Numbered from the stretch's first letter, positions 1-9,200 are shown. The stretch: DNA of 14,461 nt from Alphaproteobacteria bacterium (GCA_016301865.1 JAEDOP010000008.1:1-14461), one strand, 5' to 3'. Numbers and translations are program-made. The notes: a model not told the origin generated them from the sequence alone.

Positions 1-3000
1 TGAACCAACCTGTCGCATATTTCAGGTATACTGGCCCTTGCTCTGCGTTTGTTTCTGCGTCTGGTGCACTCAGGGTGATTTTGAACACCGCCGGTTCCCA
101 AATCGCATACAGTACGGTGTTTGTTCCATTTGCGGAAATATTACCATTGACAATCGTACCCGCTGTATAGCATGCACCTGTGCCATTTGCATTTGCGCAC
201 CACTTGTTGGCAGTGTTGTATCCGTCGCGTTTCAACACACTTGTCGCGGGCAGGGCACAATTCCCACCATCAAATGTACAACGTACTGTATCTGCTATAT
301 CGCCCGAACCGCCATTCAGATTCAGCGTAATATCATAACTCTTGGCCTTACACTTTGGGTCGACACCCGATACAGCCTCGTAACCTGTTTCGCACTCAAC
401 CGTATAATTACATGCCGGATACGCATTATCTGTTTCAGACCAGAACATCTTGCTGAACGCTTCGCCTGCGGTCACATCCACACTGGTACTGTGTTCCACT
501 GTCGGTATGTCAGATTTGCAGACAACATAACAGTCATCCTTGGAATCGCGCAACACATCCGTGCCAATCGTATAGTTTGTATTTTGCTTTGGCGGACACT
601 TTGTTTGAATCAAATCACCCGCTGGGCTATAATAACCGCTGTCTGGCGTTGTACATGTCACCGTCCCAGACTGATTATAATATCCTGCGTTACATGCATT
701 GACTATGATGTTACAGTTCGCATATTCGCCCTGATTTGATGTGCCACTGTACTGACAAATCCATGTACCATCACCATTTGCCAACTCTGCACCTGTCAAC
801 GGATTCGTTGCAAAATTTGCGTAGCAACTGGTTGCGCTGGATTGACCACCCGCAATTGTAGCCGGTGTTTTAATTGGGGTTACCTGTGGTGTTGGGCATT
901 CGCTGCGACAACCGGTCGAACCAACCGCGACATTTCCAACGCCCGGGCAATAATATGGCGCGACACAGTCTTTCAGAACGCTGTCTGAACCATCTGCATT
1001 GGCCTCATAATATTTGCCTGCCTGACATTCATACACATTCTGCGACCATATTGCATAGAATGTTTGGTCTGCGGTGTACTTTGCATTGATTGCGTCAGCA
1101 ACGATAAATTCACCCGTTGCGTCAATCACCATATTTCCACCAAATGCAGGCGCGGTATAGTACCCCTGCAAAGTATAATTATCGCGTGTGTGTACAGGTG
1201 CTGTGGTAATTTTATCCGTTGCATCCGCCGCCTGGTCGGAATACCAACCATCCTTGTACTTTTGATAGATAATATTATCCACCCCATCATCATAATTCGC
1301 ATCCAGCGTTATTGTATAAACGTGTGGCGTACACAATTCAGACGGATCAGACGCAGACCCATCGGTCGGATCAATATCCGCACTTTCATTCTTGTCATAT
1401 CCAGTCAAGCATTCAAAGTACGAACCATTATCCCCCGTCGCCGGACATACGAAGTTAGACTTGCCAACAGCAGGTATTGCGGATTCCGTCCCGTAATGTA
1501 ACCATCCTGCTGCACCAAGTGTATCCGAAGAATCATATTCACACAAAGCACCTGTATCAGCAGTCGGACAGATTGGCGCCGTACAATTTAACGGTACAAC
1601 CTTATAACATGCCTTAGCGCCATTTTGTGATGTTGCCGGCACGGCCCCCAGCGTGCTATTAGATTTAGAATACCCACCATCTAAGGCAGAACAGGCTTTG
1701 CAAGACCAATCGCCGTTCAAATCACCATCAAAATAGTATGTATTCTTACACCTAGCTTGTGCCAAAGGACACAACTCTGCCTCACCAGTTTCCAAAACCA
1801 CGCACGATTCTGGTGCGTTGTAGTAAACAACACCAGCAAATGTAGTTAATGCTCCTAATTGGCAAGAATTAGCATTCGGATATAACTTTTTAACTACAGA
1901 CGAATCTGTACAAATGTCACGACACGCGCATCCTGCTTGTTCCTTATAACAATCGCCAATTTCATCACTGCCTGCGGCAGATAATGTATATTCGCCATCT
2001 GTCGCATCCGCACATGAATACTTAACCCCGCCTGTACAGTATGAGCCGGCTTCGCACTCTACGGCTTCGTTATTATCACAGTATAATCCTGGGTCTTCGC
2101 ACGCCAGAACGCAATCCGATATCGACGATGCAGTGGTCTTCTGTTCGCCTGTTGCGTCATCTATCTTGGTCTGCGGATTTGCACCCGGACAGGTGTGTTT
2201 CACTGTTGAACACCCTGCGGATGTTGGTTGGGCGTCTTCGCCATTACATGCGGATTGTGCTGGACTCCACGCGCCCGCGCCAACCGGCACACAATACTTC
2301 TCGGTGGTTGAATCACTTGCAAACAGTGACGCATCATACCAATAACCTGCTATACACGACACAACCGTCGATTGTTGACACTGTCTGTCGTATGCCTGGG
2401 ACGTGTCTGACCAGAAACACTGACGACGTTGTCCACTGGTGTCATTTTCGAACCACAGGTTATCCATAACGCACCCCTCGGCCGATGCGGTTGTTGTGTT
2501 TTGTGTTGTTCCACGCGTGTTTGTTTCTGTATTTAACGGACACTGTGTTGCGCTTAACGCCTTGTCCGGGCTGTAATAACCATATCCAACCGGCGTACAT
2601 GCAACCGCATCATCGCTTGCCAATGCGTAGCCACCCGCACAGGTGTACACAACACTATCTGTACAATCTGCGGAATAGGATTTTGTGGTCGCTTCATACA
2701 TACATGTCTGGCCACCTGCTGTATACAGATTTGGAGTATAAACAATATTTGTGGCATAGCAATCATCGGCACTGTCCGAACCCGTGGCCGAACCAATTGA
2801 CACCGTCAGCGTATCCCCATTTGCATCGGTCGCCGCAGTATAATTTACATTCAGGTCGACGCATTTTTTACGTCCTGCTTCGCCTGTCTCTTGGACTGCG
2901 GATACCCCCTCGCAATAACTGCCGGCCGGACATGTTGCGCATTCTGCGCCAGTACCTGGATAGTATGTTCCAGCCTTGCAGACTTTTGTTGGGTTATCTG

Positions 3001-6000
3001 ACCATGATGCCGTAATTGTTGTTGGCGTGCTAAACAGCATTGTTGATGCAACAATCGCGCCTGCATTATTCACAACCTGAGTATTCCCCGACAGATATCC
3101 ACCAAATGTTTCACCTGTTTTTTTCGGGATTTCAATCGTTGTAATCGTATTGCCATTTGCATCCAACCATGCAACACCATATTTCAGGTAAATCGCACCT
3201 ACGCCCGATGTCCCACCATTGTGATTCAATGTGACTTTTATAGTTTTTGCCACACATACATCGCCACTTGGTTCATAGCCATCTGTACACTGCGTTGTGT
3301 ACGAACAGGCCGGAATTGTCGTCCCGTTAAAGTTTTCTGTGGCATTTTCTGGTGTTCGAACACCGTTTCCATCGGCTGTTTTAACCTCGGGACATACGTT
3401 ATAGCATGCCGTTGCCGCCGAAGATGTTTCCGTTGATGTCGTTACCGTGCTGTTCGCGCCAGGCAAATCTGTACATGCATTCCGTGTACGAATTCCGATA
3501 CTGCCACCACGATAGTATCCATACCCAACAGGGTTACAGAACGGACTGTTATCTGTTTGTCGCCAGAATCCACCAATACACGTCTCTGGCACAGTATTAC
3601 ACGAAGCAGCATAGGTTTCGCCGTTCCATGCACAGGTTTCCGTGCCTGTTCCTGTGGCGTCTGGATATTTTATCGTATCTTCGGCGGTAATATTAACCGC
3701 GCCACTGGCTGTACATTGGGTTGATGCCGTTGCACCCGCTGGCGACGTCACAGTTTTGCCGGTCGCAGGCGGGCATGCCTGTTCACACAAATTCTTTTGA
3801 CTTGCGCTTACCTTACCACCTGGACAGAACGATCCCTCGCTACATGTCGTGCCATCGGCAGCTTTGCCGGCTTCGCAGTCAAAGAAGTCAACAATCCAAT
3901 ATGCATACAGTGTTTTGTTTACATCTATATTCCAGTTCAGCGCACTTGTCCCACTGTTGTTATAATAGCAATCGCCTGCACCTGCTTTTTCTGTGCAATA
4001 TCCACCAAACACATAGTCCGTTTTCACGGGCACTGTAATTGCCGGCATTGGCTGATTATACGTTGCCGTCACAGATGTTGTACCGGTTGTCGTTGCACCC
4101 TGGTCGTCCAGTGTCACTATATATGTCTTGGGCTTGCACCCTGCGCCATTGGTGGTTTTTTCATACCCCGTATCGCATTCCCACGACGCGTCGCCACCGC
4201 CACATTCTTGGGCGTTTTCTGGACATTTGGCGCACCCATTACCAGACTTATAATATTCGTCACCACACGTTGTCGCCACACAGGTGCTATCGCCCCCCTT
4301 GGTCACAGTGCCCGACACGGCCGTTGCACCTGTGATATCAGACACAACACATTCGCGATAACACACACTGTCCGTCTGGGCATTACATACATTATAGTTG
4401 CCATTTGTATATCCCGAAACATTCGAACACGACACAGAACAACTTGTACATGTTCCATTTAATGGATATTGTGTACTGGCGCAATTACATGCCCCGGCCG
4501 TTGTTTCATTACATGCATCCCAATCGGCCCAGTATTCTAATTGCCCTGTGCAAGCACCCGCAGAAACCGTTTTAACCGCTGTGCCCGTTAAATCGGAATT
4601 GTTATACCATCCCTGGAACGTATAACCCGGTCGTGTCACATTTGTCGGCAGGGCGAACGCCGCACTTTCTGCGTTACATGCAACCGCATTGCCATAATCG
4701 TTAATCGTTCCGCCGTTTACATTATATATAATACCAGTTGCACCATTCAGTTTCCACTGGGCGGTAAATGTCTTGTTGGATGTGTATGTCCACGTGAACG
4801 CCGTGCCCGCTGCGCGGTTTGTCGTTCCGTCATTCCATCCATTAAACGTATATCCATCGCGCACACAACCGGTATTCGCTGCCGGTGTAAAGTTCTGGTT
4901 ATACGTGGGTGTGCCATTCGCCGGTGGCGTACCCGTTGCGTCATCACCACACGCATACGTGACAGTATATTGATTTGCATTCCATTTTGCATACCATGTA
5001 CCATCGGACTGCAAAGCCTTGCCCGCGGACAAACCAGTTTCTGTTATGTTGCCGTTTGCACCAATATACTGTGTGCCATAATTAGTACTGTCATAGTACC
5101 CCGCAAACGTATGCCCTGTTTTAGTTGGCTTAGTAATTGCGTTCGCAGACGTCGTCATTGCATCCTGACCCCATGTGGTCAAATACACATTATCATTATA
5201 TATCTGATAGATTTTTGCTGTGCCTGCGCTGTCTGCACTTTGGTTGTTCAGTGTAATTATACCTTTGTTGGCAACCAGTATATATGTCGCACTTGCCGCT
5301 TTATAATTTGCGGTTGCCGCACTGCTGACTGTAATCGTGGACGAACCATAGTTTGCCCCACTGGTCAATGTGACTGTTATGCCACTCAGACTGGCCGTTG
5401 CAACACTTTCGTTGCTGGATATTACACTTAATGTGCCACCGCTGACGTTTTGGGTAACGGTGAATGTTGAGTTGGCATTATACGCCATCGTGCCACCTGA
5501 TGGACTCAGCGTCAATGTATTATCCGCCGCGGCAACTGTACATTCAAACGACCCTGTTTTTGCCGCATAGTTGTTCGCAGTAATTTTATAATAAATCGTT
5601 TTGCTGTCCGCAACATTTGTGATGGTTGGCGCAGAATCTAAATCATAGACGCCGTCCTTGGTACCATATGTAATTGTATACCCAGACGTTGGTGCTGTTA
5701 CTGTGATATTACCATCACAGGTCAGGGCGCTGCCATCATATATCTTGAAATCATCCGAACTGGTTGCCGTAATTGTTCCTGGTATTGTTTGTACCTTGTA
5801 CGTTGCGGTTGCGGCTGCATATTGCCCCGATTGTGCCGCAGTCACAGTTATCGTCGCTTCACCCGCAGACCTATAAGTTACCGTTCCGGTTGTGCCACTT
5901 ACTGTTGCTGTTGCAACACTATCGCTGCTGGATTTTATACTTAAATCGCCATTACAAGAACCCTTGTCAACAGTAAACGTGCTGGTTGTTGTGGGATATG

Positions 6001-7579
6001 TAATTGTACCGCTGGTTGGATTGACGCTTATACTGCATGTGCCACGATTTACACTCAGGGTATATGTCGCACTGGATGCGGCATAATTCGTCGAGGCATC
6101 ACAATTGACGGTTATCACAGATGTGCCAGCGGCAACTGGTTTTAATGTGATTGTGCCATTGCTAATGCTTGCCGTTGCCACAGATGTTGTACCACTGCTG
6201 ACACTTGGCGTCGCTTCATTGCCAGGGCATGTGGCCACCAATGTTTTATTGTTTGGGTATGTCGTGCTGCCCGAACCATTGGTCACAACGGTACTGCCAT
6301 CTTTTATGACTACACTGCCCGTCGTAGAACTGACCGTGCATGTAAATTCGCCCGTCTTGTCGCTATAATTCGCCAATGCAATCTTATAGCACACATTTGT
6401 CGTGCCTGTATTTGTACGACTTGGGATTGTTGAACTATATGTACCACACTCCGTACCGCTTTTTTCTGCATATGTAACCGTGGCATTCGTTGGGTTGACA
6501 TTACTGATACCACTGCAACTTAACGCGCTGCCATCATATGTCTTGTTTGGATTCGACACAGTTGCTGTAATTGTACCTGGATTAACCGTCCATGTATACG
6601 TTGCGCTCGACGCTTGATAATTGTCTGTCTCAGGACATTTAATCGTTATAACAGAACTGCCTGTTTTTAAAGATGTCAACTTTACAGTGTTGCCACTGTT
6701 TGATGCACTGGCAACGGTTGCAGTCCCGCTTGTTAGCGATGAAATTGTTGCACCCCCTGCACAGGTCACAGTCAGCGTCTTTTCCCCCGGGAATGCAGTG
6801 CTGCCCTGTGTTACAGTTGTACCGTTGTCCTCAATTACTGTGCTGCCCGCCGCAGGTGTAATTGAACATTCAAACCTGCCTGTTGCCGGAACATAATTAT
6901 CCGCGATTACCTGATAATAAATCGTTTTGCTGTCCGCAACATTTGTGATGGTTGGCGCAGATTTCAGATTATATGTACCATTGGTTGTCCCATACATAAT
7001 AGTTGCACCACTACTTGGCACACTTACCGACACGCCATCACATGTCAATGCCGTTCCATCATATACTTTGCTCTTGTTGGTTGCAGTTGCCGTAACTGTA
7101 TTCTGGGTTTTACAAGCATAATACGTCCCAGACAAGGCGGTATATGCAAAACTTTGTGTTGTCGCAGTACATGATGCGCTTGTTCCCCAACCGCCTGTAA
7201 ATGTGTATGCGTCCTGTGTCAATCCCAACGCCGACGGCAGGGCACAGTTCACCCCATAATAACACTTTTGGGTCGCGTTTGTTGAACCGCTTATTCCATT
7301 CAAAGTCCCCGAACCACCATTCTTATCCAGTTTAATTGTTTTATAGCACGCTTTCTCTGCCCCAACGGTTTCGCCGCCATCTGATGTTGAACCCGACCAC
7401 GCATCGGCGCACGGCACACACCTGTTTCCAACATCCTTGCTATCCAGATAATATCCGGCATTACACGACGTATATTTCTTATACGTCGGACACGAATACC
7501 CCGCAGCGAATGCATTGATGGTAAATAATGCCAAAAATAAAGTTGCGAAAAATCCCAGGAAACAGCGCGTTCTTCCCAT
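1..7579 (-). CDS. Giant secreted modular cysteine-rich protein with YDG, Ig-like and InlB-type repeats (3' end outside window)
   Basis: The frame is open from ATG at 7579 to the window edge: 2526 codons with no stop, C-terminus missing. Residues 1-25 form a Sec signal peptide: Arg at 3 and 5, a hydrophobic core, and cleavage predicted after A25 (A-F-A, then AGYSC). A Cys-rich knob (C30 to about 55) and one InlB-like unit follow. Residues about 152-770 alternate YDG domains (YDG at 173, 348 and 614) with Ig/Big_2-like domains. Residues about 771-1020 hold three InlB-B repeats (G-Y-T-F-x-G-W cores near 915 and 991). From about 1021 on, Cys-rich segments (C-x-A-G-Y-Y, C-P-x-G-Y-C styles) alternate with further InlB-type repeats near 1150-1228, 1444-1527, 2084-2179, 2412-2496 and one cut by the edge. 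An AGGA Shine-Dalgarno core lies 4 nt upstream. Such architectures are typical of surface adhesins or stalks; the actual ligand and the membrane anchor cannot be seen. Domain names come from motif recognition, not a profile search. Confidence 0.9.
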   Translation of the reverse strand, partial: MGRTRCFLGFFATLFLALFTINAFAAGYSCPTYKKYTSCNAGYYLDSKDVGNRCVPCADAWSGSTSDGGETVGAEKACYKTIKLDKNGGSGTLNGISGSTNATQKCYYGVNCALPSALGLTQDAYTFTGGWGTSASCTATTQSFAYTALSGTYYACKTQNTVTATATNKSKVYDGTALTCDGVSVSVPSSGATIMYGTTNGTYNLKSAPTITNVADSKTIYYQVIADNYVPATGRFECSITPAAGSTVIEDNGTTVTQGSTAFPGEKTLTVTCAGGATISSLTSGTATVASASNSGNTVKLTSLKTGSSVITIKCPETDNYQASSATYTWTVNPGTITATVSNPNKTYDGSALSCSGISNVNPTNATVTYAEKSGTECGTYSSTIPSRTNTGTTNVCYKIALANYSDKTGEFTCTVSSTTGSVVIKDGSTVVTNGSGSTTYPNNKTLVATCPGNEATPSVSSGTTSVATASISNGTITLKPVAAGTSVITVNCDASTNYAASSATYTLSVNRGTCSISVNPTSGTITYPTTTSTFTVDKGSCNGDLSIKSSSDSVATATVSGTTGTVTYRSAGEATITVTAAQSGQYAAATATYKVQTIPGTITATSSDDFKIYDGSALTCDGNITVTAPTSGYTITYGTKDGVYDLDSAPTITNVADSKTIYYKITANNYAAKTGSFECTVAAADNTLTLSPSGGTMAYNANSTFTVTQNVSGGTLSVISSNESVATASLSGITVTLTSGANYGSSTITVSSAATANYKAASATYILVANKGIITLNNQSADSAGTAKIYQIYNDNVYLTTWGQDAMTTSANAITKPTKTGHTFAGYYDSTNYGTQYIGANGNITETGLSAGKALQSDGTWYAKWNANQYTVTYACGDDATGTPPANGTPTYNQNFTPAANTGCVRDGYTFNGWNDGTTNRAAGTAFTWTYTSNKTFTAQWKLNGATGIIYNVNGGTINDYGNAVACNAESAAFALPTNVTRPGYTFQGWYNNSDLTGTAVKTVSAGACTGQLEYWADWDACNETTAGACNCASTQYPLNGTCTSCSVSCSNVSGYTNGNYNVCNAQTDSVCYRECVVSDITGATAVSGTVTKGGDSTCVATTCGDEYYKSGNGCAKCPENAQECGGGDASWECDTGYEKTTNGAGCKPKTYIVTLDDQGATTTGTTSVTATYNQPMPAITVPVKTDYVFGGYCTEKAGAGDCYYNNSGTSALNWNIDVNKTLYAYWIVDFFDCEAGKAADGTTCSEGSFCPGGKVSASQKNLCEQACPPATGKTVTSPAGATASTQCTASGAVNITAEDTIKYPDATGTGTETCAWNGETYAASCNTVPETCIGGFWRQTDNSPFCNPVGYGYYRGGSIGIRTRNACTDLPGANSTVTTSTETSSAATACYNVCPEVKTADGNGVRTPENATENFNGTTIPACSYTTQCTDGYEPSGDVCVAKTIKVTLNHNGGTSGVGAIYLKYGVAWLDANGNTITTIEIPKKTGETFGGYLSGNTQVVNNAGAIVASTMLFSTPTTITASWSDNPTKVCKAGTYYPGTGAECATCPAGSYCEGVSAVQETGEAGRKKCVDLNVNYTAATDANGDTLTVSIGSATGSDSADDCYATNIVYTPNLYTAGGQTCMYEATTKSYSADCTDSVVYTCAGGYALASDDAVACTPVGYGYYSPDKALSATQCPLNTETNTRGTTQNTTTASAEGCVMDNLWFENDTSGQRRQCFWSDTSQAYDRQCQQSTVVSCIAGYWYDASLFASDSTTEKYCVPVGAGAWSPAQSACNGEDAQPTSAGCSTVKHTCPGANPQTKIDDATGEQKTTASSISDCVLACEDPGLYCDNNEAVECEAGSYCTGGVKYSCADATDGEYTLSAAGSDEIGDCYKEQAGCACRDICTDSSVVKKLYPNANSCQLGALTTFAGVVYYNAPESCVVLETGEAELCPLAQARCKNTYYFDGDLNGDWSCKACSALDGGYSKSNSTLGAVPATSQNGAKACYKVVPLNCTAPICPTADTGALCEYDSSDTLGAAGWLHYGTESAIPAVGKSNFVCPATGDNGSYFECLTGYDKNESADIDPTDGSASDPSELCTPHVYTITLDANYDDGVDNIIYQKYKDGWYSDQAADATDKITTAPVHTRDNYTLQGYYTAPAFGGNMVIDATGEFIVADAINAKYTADQTFYAIWSQNVYECQAGKYYEANADGSDSVLKDCVAPYYCPGVGNVAVGSTGCRSECPTPQVTPIKTPATIAGGQSSATSCYANFATNPLTGAELANGDGTWICQYSGTSNQGEYANCNIIVNACNAGYYNQSGTVTCTTPDSGYYSPAGDLIQTKCPPKQNTNYTIGTDVLRDSKDDCYVVCKSDIPTVEHSTSVDVTAGEAFSKMFWSETDNAYPACNYTVECETGYEAVSGVDPKCKAKSYDITLNLNGGSGDIADTVRCTFDGGNCALPATSVLKRDGYNTANKWCANANGTGACYTAGTIVNGNISANGTNTVLYAIWEPAVFKITLSAPDAETNAEQGPVYLKYATGWF
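4520..5269 (-). repeat. Three tandem InlB-B / Listeria-Bacteroides-type repeats within the giant protein
   Basis: Residues about 771-1020 hold three consecutive units of roughly 75-90 residues. Each shows the family pattern: a first strand (Y-T-V-T-Y or equivalent), a proline-rich turn, an aromatic G-(Y/H)-T-F-x-G-(W/Y) core, and a closing (Y/F)-x-A-x-W strand. The units end in W-Y-A-K-W, F-T-A-Q-W and Y-W-A-D-W. In Listeria internalins such beta-grasp-like repeats act as stalk or spacer modules; that role is inferred here. Confidence 0.75.
5588..5635 (-). repeat. 48-bp perfect direct repeat, copy A (YDG module 3)
   Basis: This stretch is identical over 48 bases to 6914-6961, while the bases on either side differ. 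Both copies are in the same frame (1326 bp apart) and encode the 16 residues SAPTITNVADSKTIYY. The sequence identity is seen directly; recent duplication or gene conversion is inferred. Confidence 0.9.
6914..6961 (-). repeat. 48-bp perfect direct repeat, copy B (YDG module 1)
   Basis: Partner of 5588-5635, encoding the same 16 residues at the equivalent place in the first YDG module. The second YDG module has a diverged sequence at this place. Confidence 0.9.
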
Positions 7580-7697
7580 TTCTTCCTCTCTTTTATATTT
7601 CATGCTAGAAAATTTACCCCCACACGCGCAAGGGAAAAATAAAACCCCACTATAAAAATATATGCCCGCACTCTATACTGTGTGCCCAAGGGTATAA
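7580..7697 (-). promoter_or_regulatory. Leader/promoter region of the giant surface-protein gene
   Basis: This gap between the gpmI terminator and the giant gene should hold its promoter, since the upstream gene is terminated. Directly before the ATG is a GAGAGGA Shine-Dalgarno site (7584-7590). The best sigma-70-like pair I find is TTGCGC (7626-7631) and TAGCAT (7602-7607) with an 18-bp spacer, which is weak. TATAGT and TATAAA strings also occur, without a matching -35. Runs of four to five G are present on the coding strand. The exact promoter is not resolved. Confidence 0.3.
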
Positions 7698-7725
7698 AAA
7701 AATTCCCCCAACCGGGGGAATTTTT
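7698..7725. terminator. Bidirectional rho-independent terminator after gpmI
   Basis: A 12-bp perfect stem (AAAAATTCCCCC with GGGGGAATTTTT) encloses the 4-nt loop AACC. Read on the minus strand it gives a GC-rich stem followed by a U-run directly after gpmI. The gpmI TAA (7724-7726) overlaps the first stem bases. Confidence 0.9.
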
Positions 7726-9199
7726 ATATCAATGACCGTCCAGTCATCTGGGGCGGTTGTGGAATACCCAAAATTTTCAGCATTGTTGGCGCAATGTCAG
7801 CCAACCCGCCATCCCGCACAGCTGGGGCATTTTCGGCAACCAACACCAAATTCACCGGATTCGTTGTATGCGCTGTCCATGGCAGTGAATTTGCCACATC
7901 CCACATTTGTTCTGCATTACCGTGGTCTGCGGTTATTAACAATGTTCCGCCAATTTTCAGCACCGCCGGCACCAGTCGCGCCAACTGCGCATCCAGCGTC
8001 TCCATTGCCTGCACTGTGGCATCCATATTCCCGGTATGCCCAACCATGTCACCATTTGCCCAATTTAGAATCACAACATCATATTTATCCAATTCTGGCA
8101 ACAGTGCATCTGTAATCTCTATTGCAGCCATTTCCGGCTTCATATCAAACGTTGCAACATCTGGCGACGGAATCAGAACTTTTTTCTCCATTGGAAAGTC
8201 AATATTTCTTTCCGCGTCCATAAAATATGTCACATGGTTGTATTTTTCAGTCTCGGCAATACGCAACTGACTTAATCCATTTTCCGCCAACACATCGCCC
8301 AGCGTATTTTCCACTGCAACATCCGGCATCAGGGCAGGGCACAATTCATTCAGTCCTTCGCCATATTGGGAAAAGCACACCACATGCACGCCCGTTTTCA
8401 GAATTTCGCGCATAATCTGACGCGCACGGTCGCTGCGGTAATTTCCGAACAGAAATCCATCCACTGGTCGAATTGCCACATCGCCATCAATAACGGTTGG
8501 TTGGATAAATTCATCTGTTTCGCCCCGCGCATATGCATCCGCCAACGCTTCATCGATTGTTGTGGCCCGATATTTTGCGTGTGCATTTGCAATCGCATCA
8601 ATCGCCAGGTATGTCCTGTCCATATTCTGATTGCGATCCATCGCGTAATACCGCCCAGATATTGTTCCAAAGAACGCACGATTATCCGCCAACGCGGTCG
8701 CCAGTTTTTTCTTAATCAAATCGATATATTTTTTTGCAGATTGTGGTGGCGTATCACGACCGTCTGCGATAAAGTGAATGCACACACGCAATCCTGCCGC
8801 CAAGATTCGTTCCACAATTGTTAAAATATCATTTATGTCGGAATGGACACGCCCATCAGACATCAGTCCCGCCACATGCACAATTCCCCCATCACGACGA
8901 ACCGATGTGATAAAATCCGCCAAATATGTATTTTGGTCCCAATCTTCCAGTTGAAACCGTCGCAAGAATTGGTTTACTACGCGACCTGCACCGATTGTAA
9001 TGTGTCCAACCTCAGAATTTCCCATCGTCCCCTGTGGCAGACCCACCGCCGGCCCACTGGCATCCAACTGTGCATGCGGATACTTTTCCAACAAAGAATT
9101 CCAAAACGGCATTTTTGCCTGTGCAACAGCGTTATATTCTGTGGCGTTATTAATACCAACGCCATCCATAATACATAAAACAAGTGGTTTTTTCATCAT
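7724..9199 (-). CDS. gpmI: 2,3-bisphosphoglycerate-independent phosphoglycerate mutase
   Basis: The 491-residue product interconverts 3- and 2-phosphoglycerate in cytoplasmic glycolysis/gluconeogenesis using two metal ions (usually Mn2+) and a phosphoserine intermediate. It belongs to the alkaline phosphatase superfamily. The key residues are visible: D12 in M-D-G-V-G, the phosphorylated serine S62 in G-N-S-E-V-G-H, the substrate-binding motif A-D-G-R-D-T-P-P (145-152), Y-R-S-D-R-A-R (254-260), metal ligands D384 and H388 in N-G-D-M-V-G-H, D425 and H426 in T-A-D-H-G-N, and H444 in A-H-T-T-N-P. Length is near the usual 510. Two adjacent ATGs (9199, 9196) follow a G6 tract at 9201-9206; the second gives better spacing (4 nt), while the first places D12 and S62 exactly as in the Geobacillus numbering. 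It is monocistronic, with its own terminator. Confidence 0.97.
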   Translation of the reverse strand: MMKKPLVLCIMDGVGINNATEYNAVAQAKMPFWNSLLEKYPHAQLDASGPAVGLPQGTMGNSEVGHITIGAGRVVNQFLRRFQLEDWDQNTYLADFITSVRRDGGIVHVAGLMSDGRVHSDINDILTIVERILAAGLRVCIHFIADGRDTPPQSAKKYIDLIKKKLATALADNRAFFGTISGRYYAMDRNQNMDRTYLAIDAIANAHAKYRATTIDEALADAYARGETDEFIQPTVIDGDVAIRPVDGFLFGNYRSDRARQIMREILKTGVHVVCFSQYGEGLNELCPALMPDVAVENTLGDVLAENGLSQLRIAETEKYNHVTYFMDAERNIDFPMEKKVLIPSPDVATFDMKPEMAAIEITDALLPELDKYDVVILNWANGDMVGHTGNMDATVQAMETLDAQLARLVPAVLKIGGTLLITADHGNAEQMWDVANSLPWTAHTTNPVNLVLVAENAPAVRDGGLADIAPTMLKILGIPQPPQMTGRSLI

Positions 9200-9200
9200 A

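Larger units (their letters stand above)
5270..7126 (-). repeat. Array of alternating YDG and Ig-like (Big_2-like) modules within the giant protein
   Basis: Residues about 152-770 of the giant protein hold seven modules in the order YDG, Ig, YDG, Ig, Ig, YDG, Ig. Each YDG module starts near a G-T-I-T-A or equivalent strand, carries K-x-Y-D-G-x-A-L-(T/S)-C, and ends in F-(E/T)-C-(S/T)-(I/V). The Ig-like modules contain V-A-T-A-S type strands and end in A-(S/T)-A-T-Y-x-(L/W/V)-x-V, as in Big_2 domains. The modules are diverged, except for one identical 48-bp stretch shared by YDG modules 1 and 3. Boundaries are approximate. Confidence 0.75.

Noticed and set aside
2554..3066. Short minus-strand frames at 2554-2796 and 2851-3066
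   Set aside because: They are out of frame with the giant gene and have low-complexity Arg/Gln/Met-rich content; they are shadows.
38..7518. Many plus-strand open frames (for example 38-739, 3797-4462, 4970-5431, 6105-6368)
   Set aside because: They lie antisense to the long continuous minus-strand frame, lack Shine-Dalgarno sites and recognisable domains, and have the skewed Cys/Ile/Arg or Val/Leu content expected of antisense reading of a Thr/Gly/Ala-rich gene.
7732..9183. Plus-strand and alternative minus-strand frames over gpmI
   Set aside because: gpmI has all catalytic residues across the full region, so the overlapping frames (such as 7794-8270 or 8366-8824) are not credible genes.
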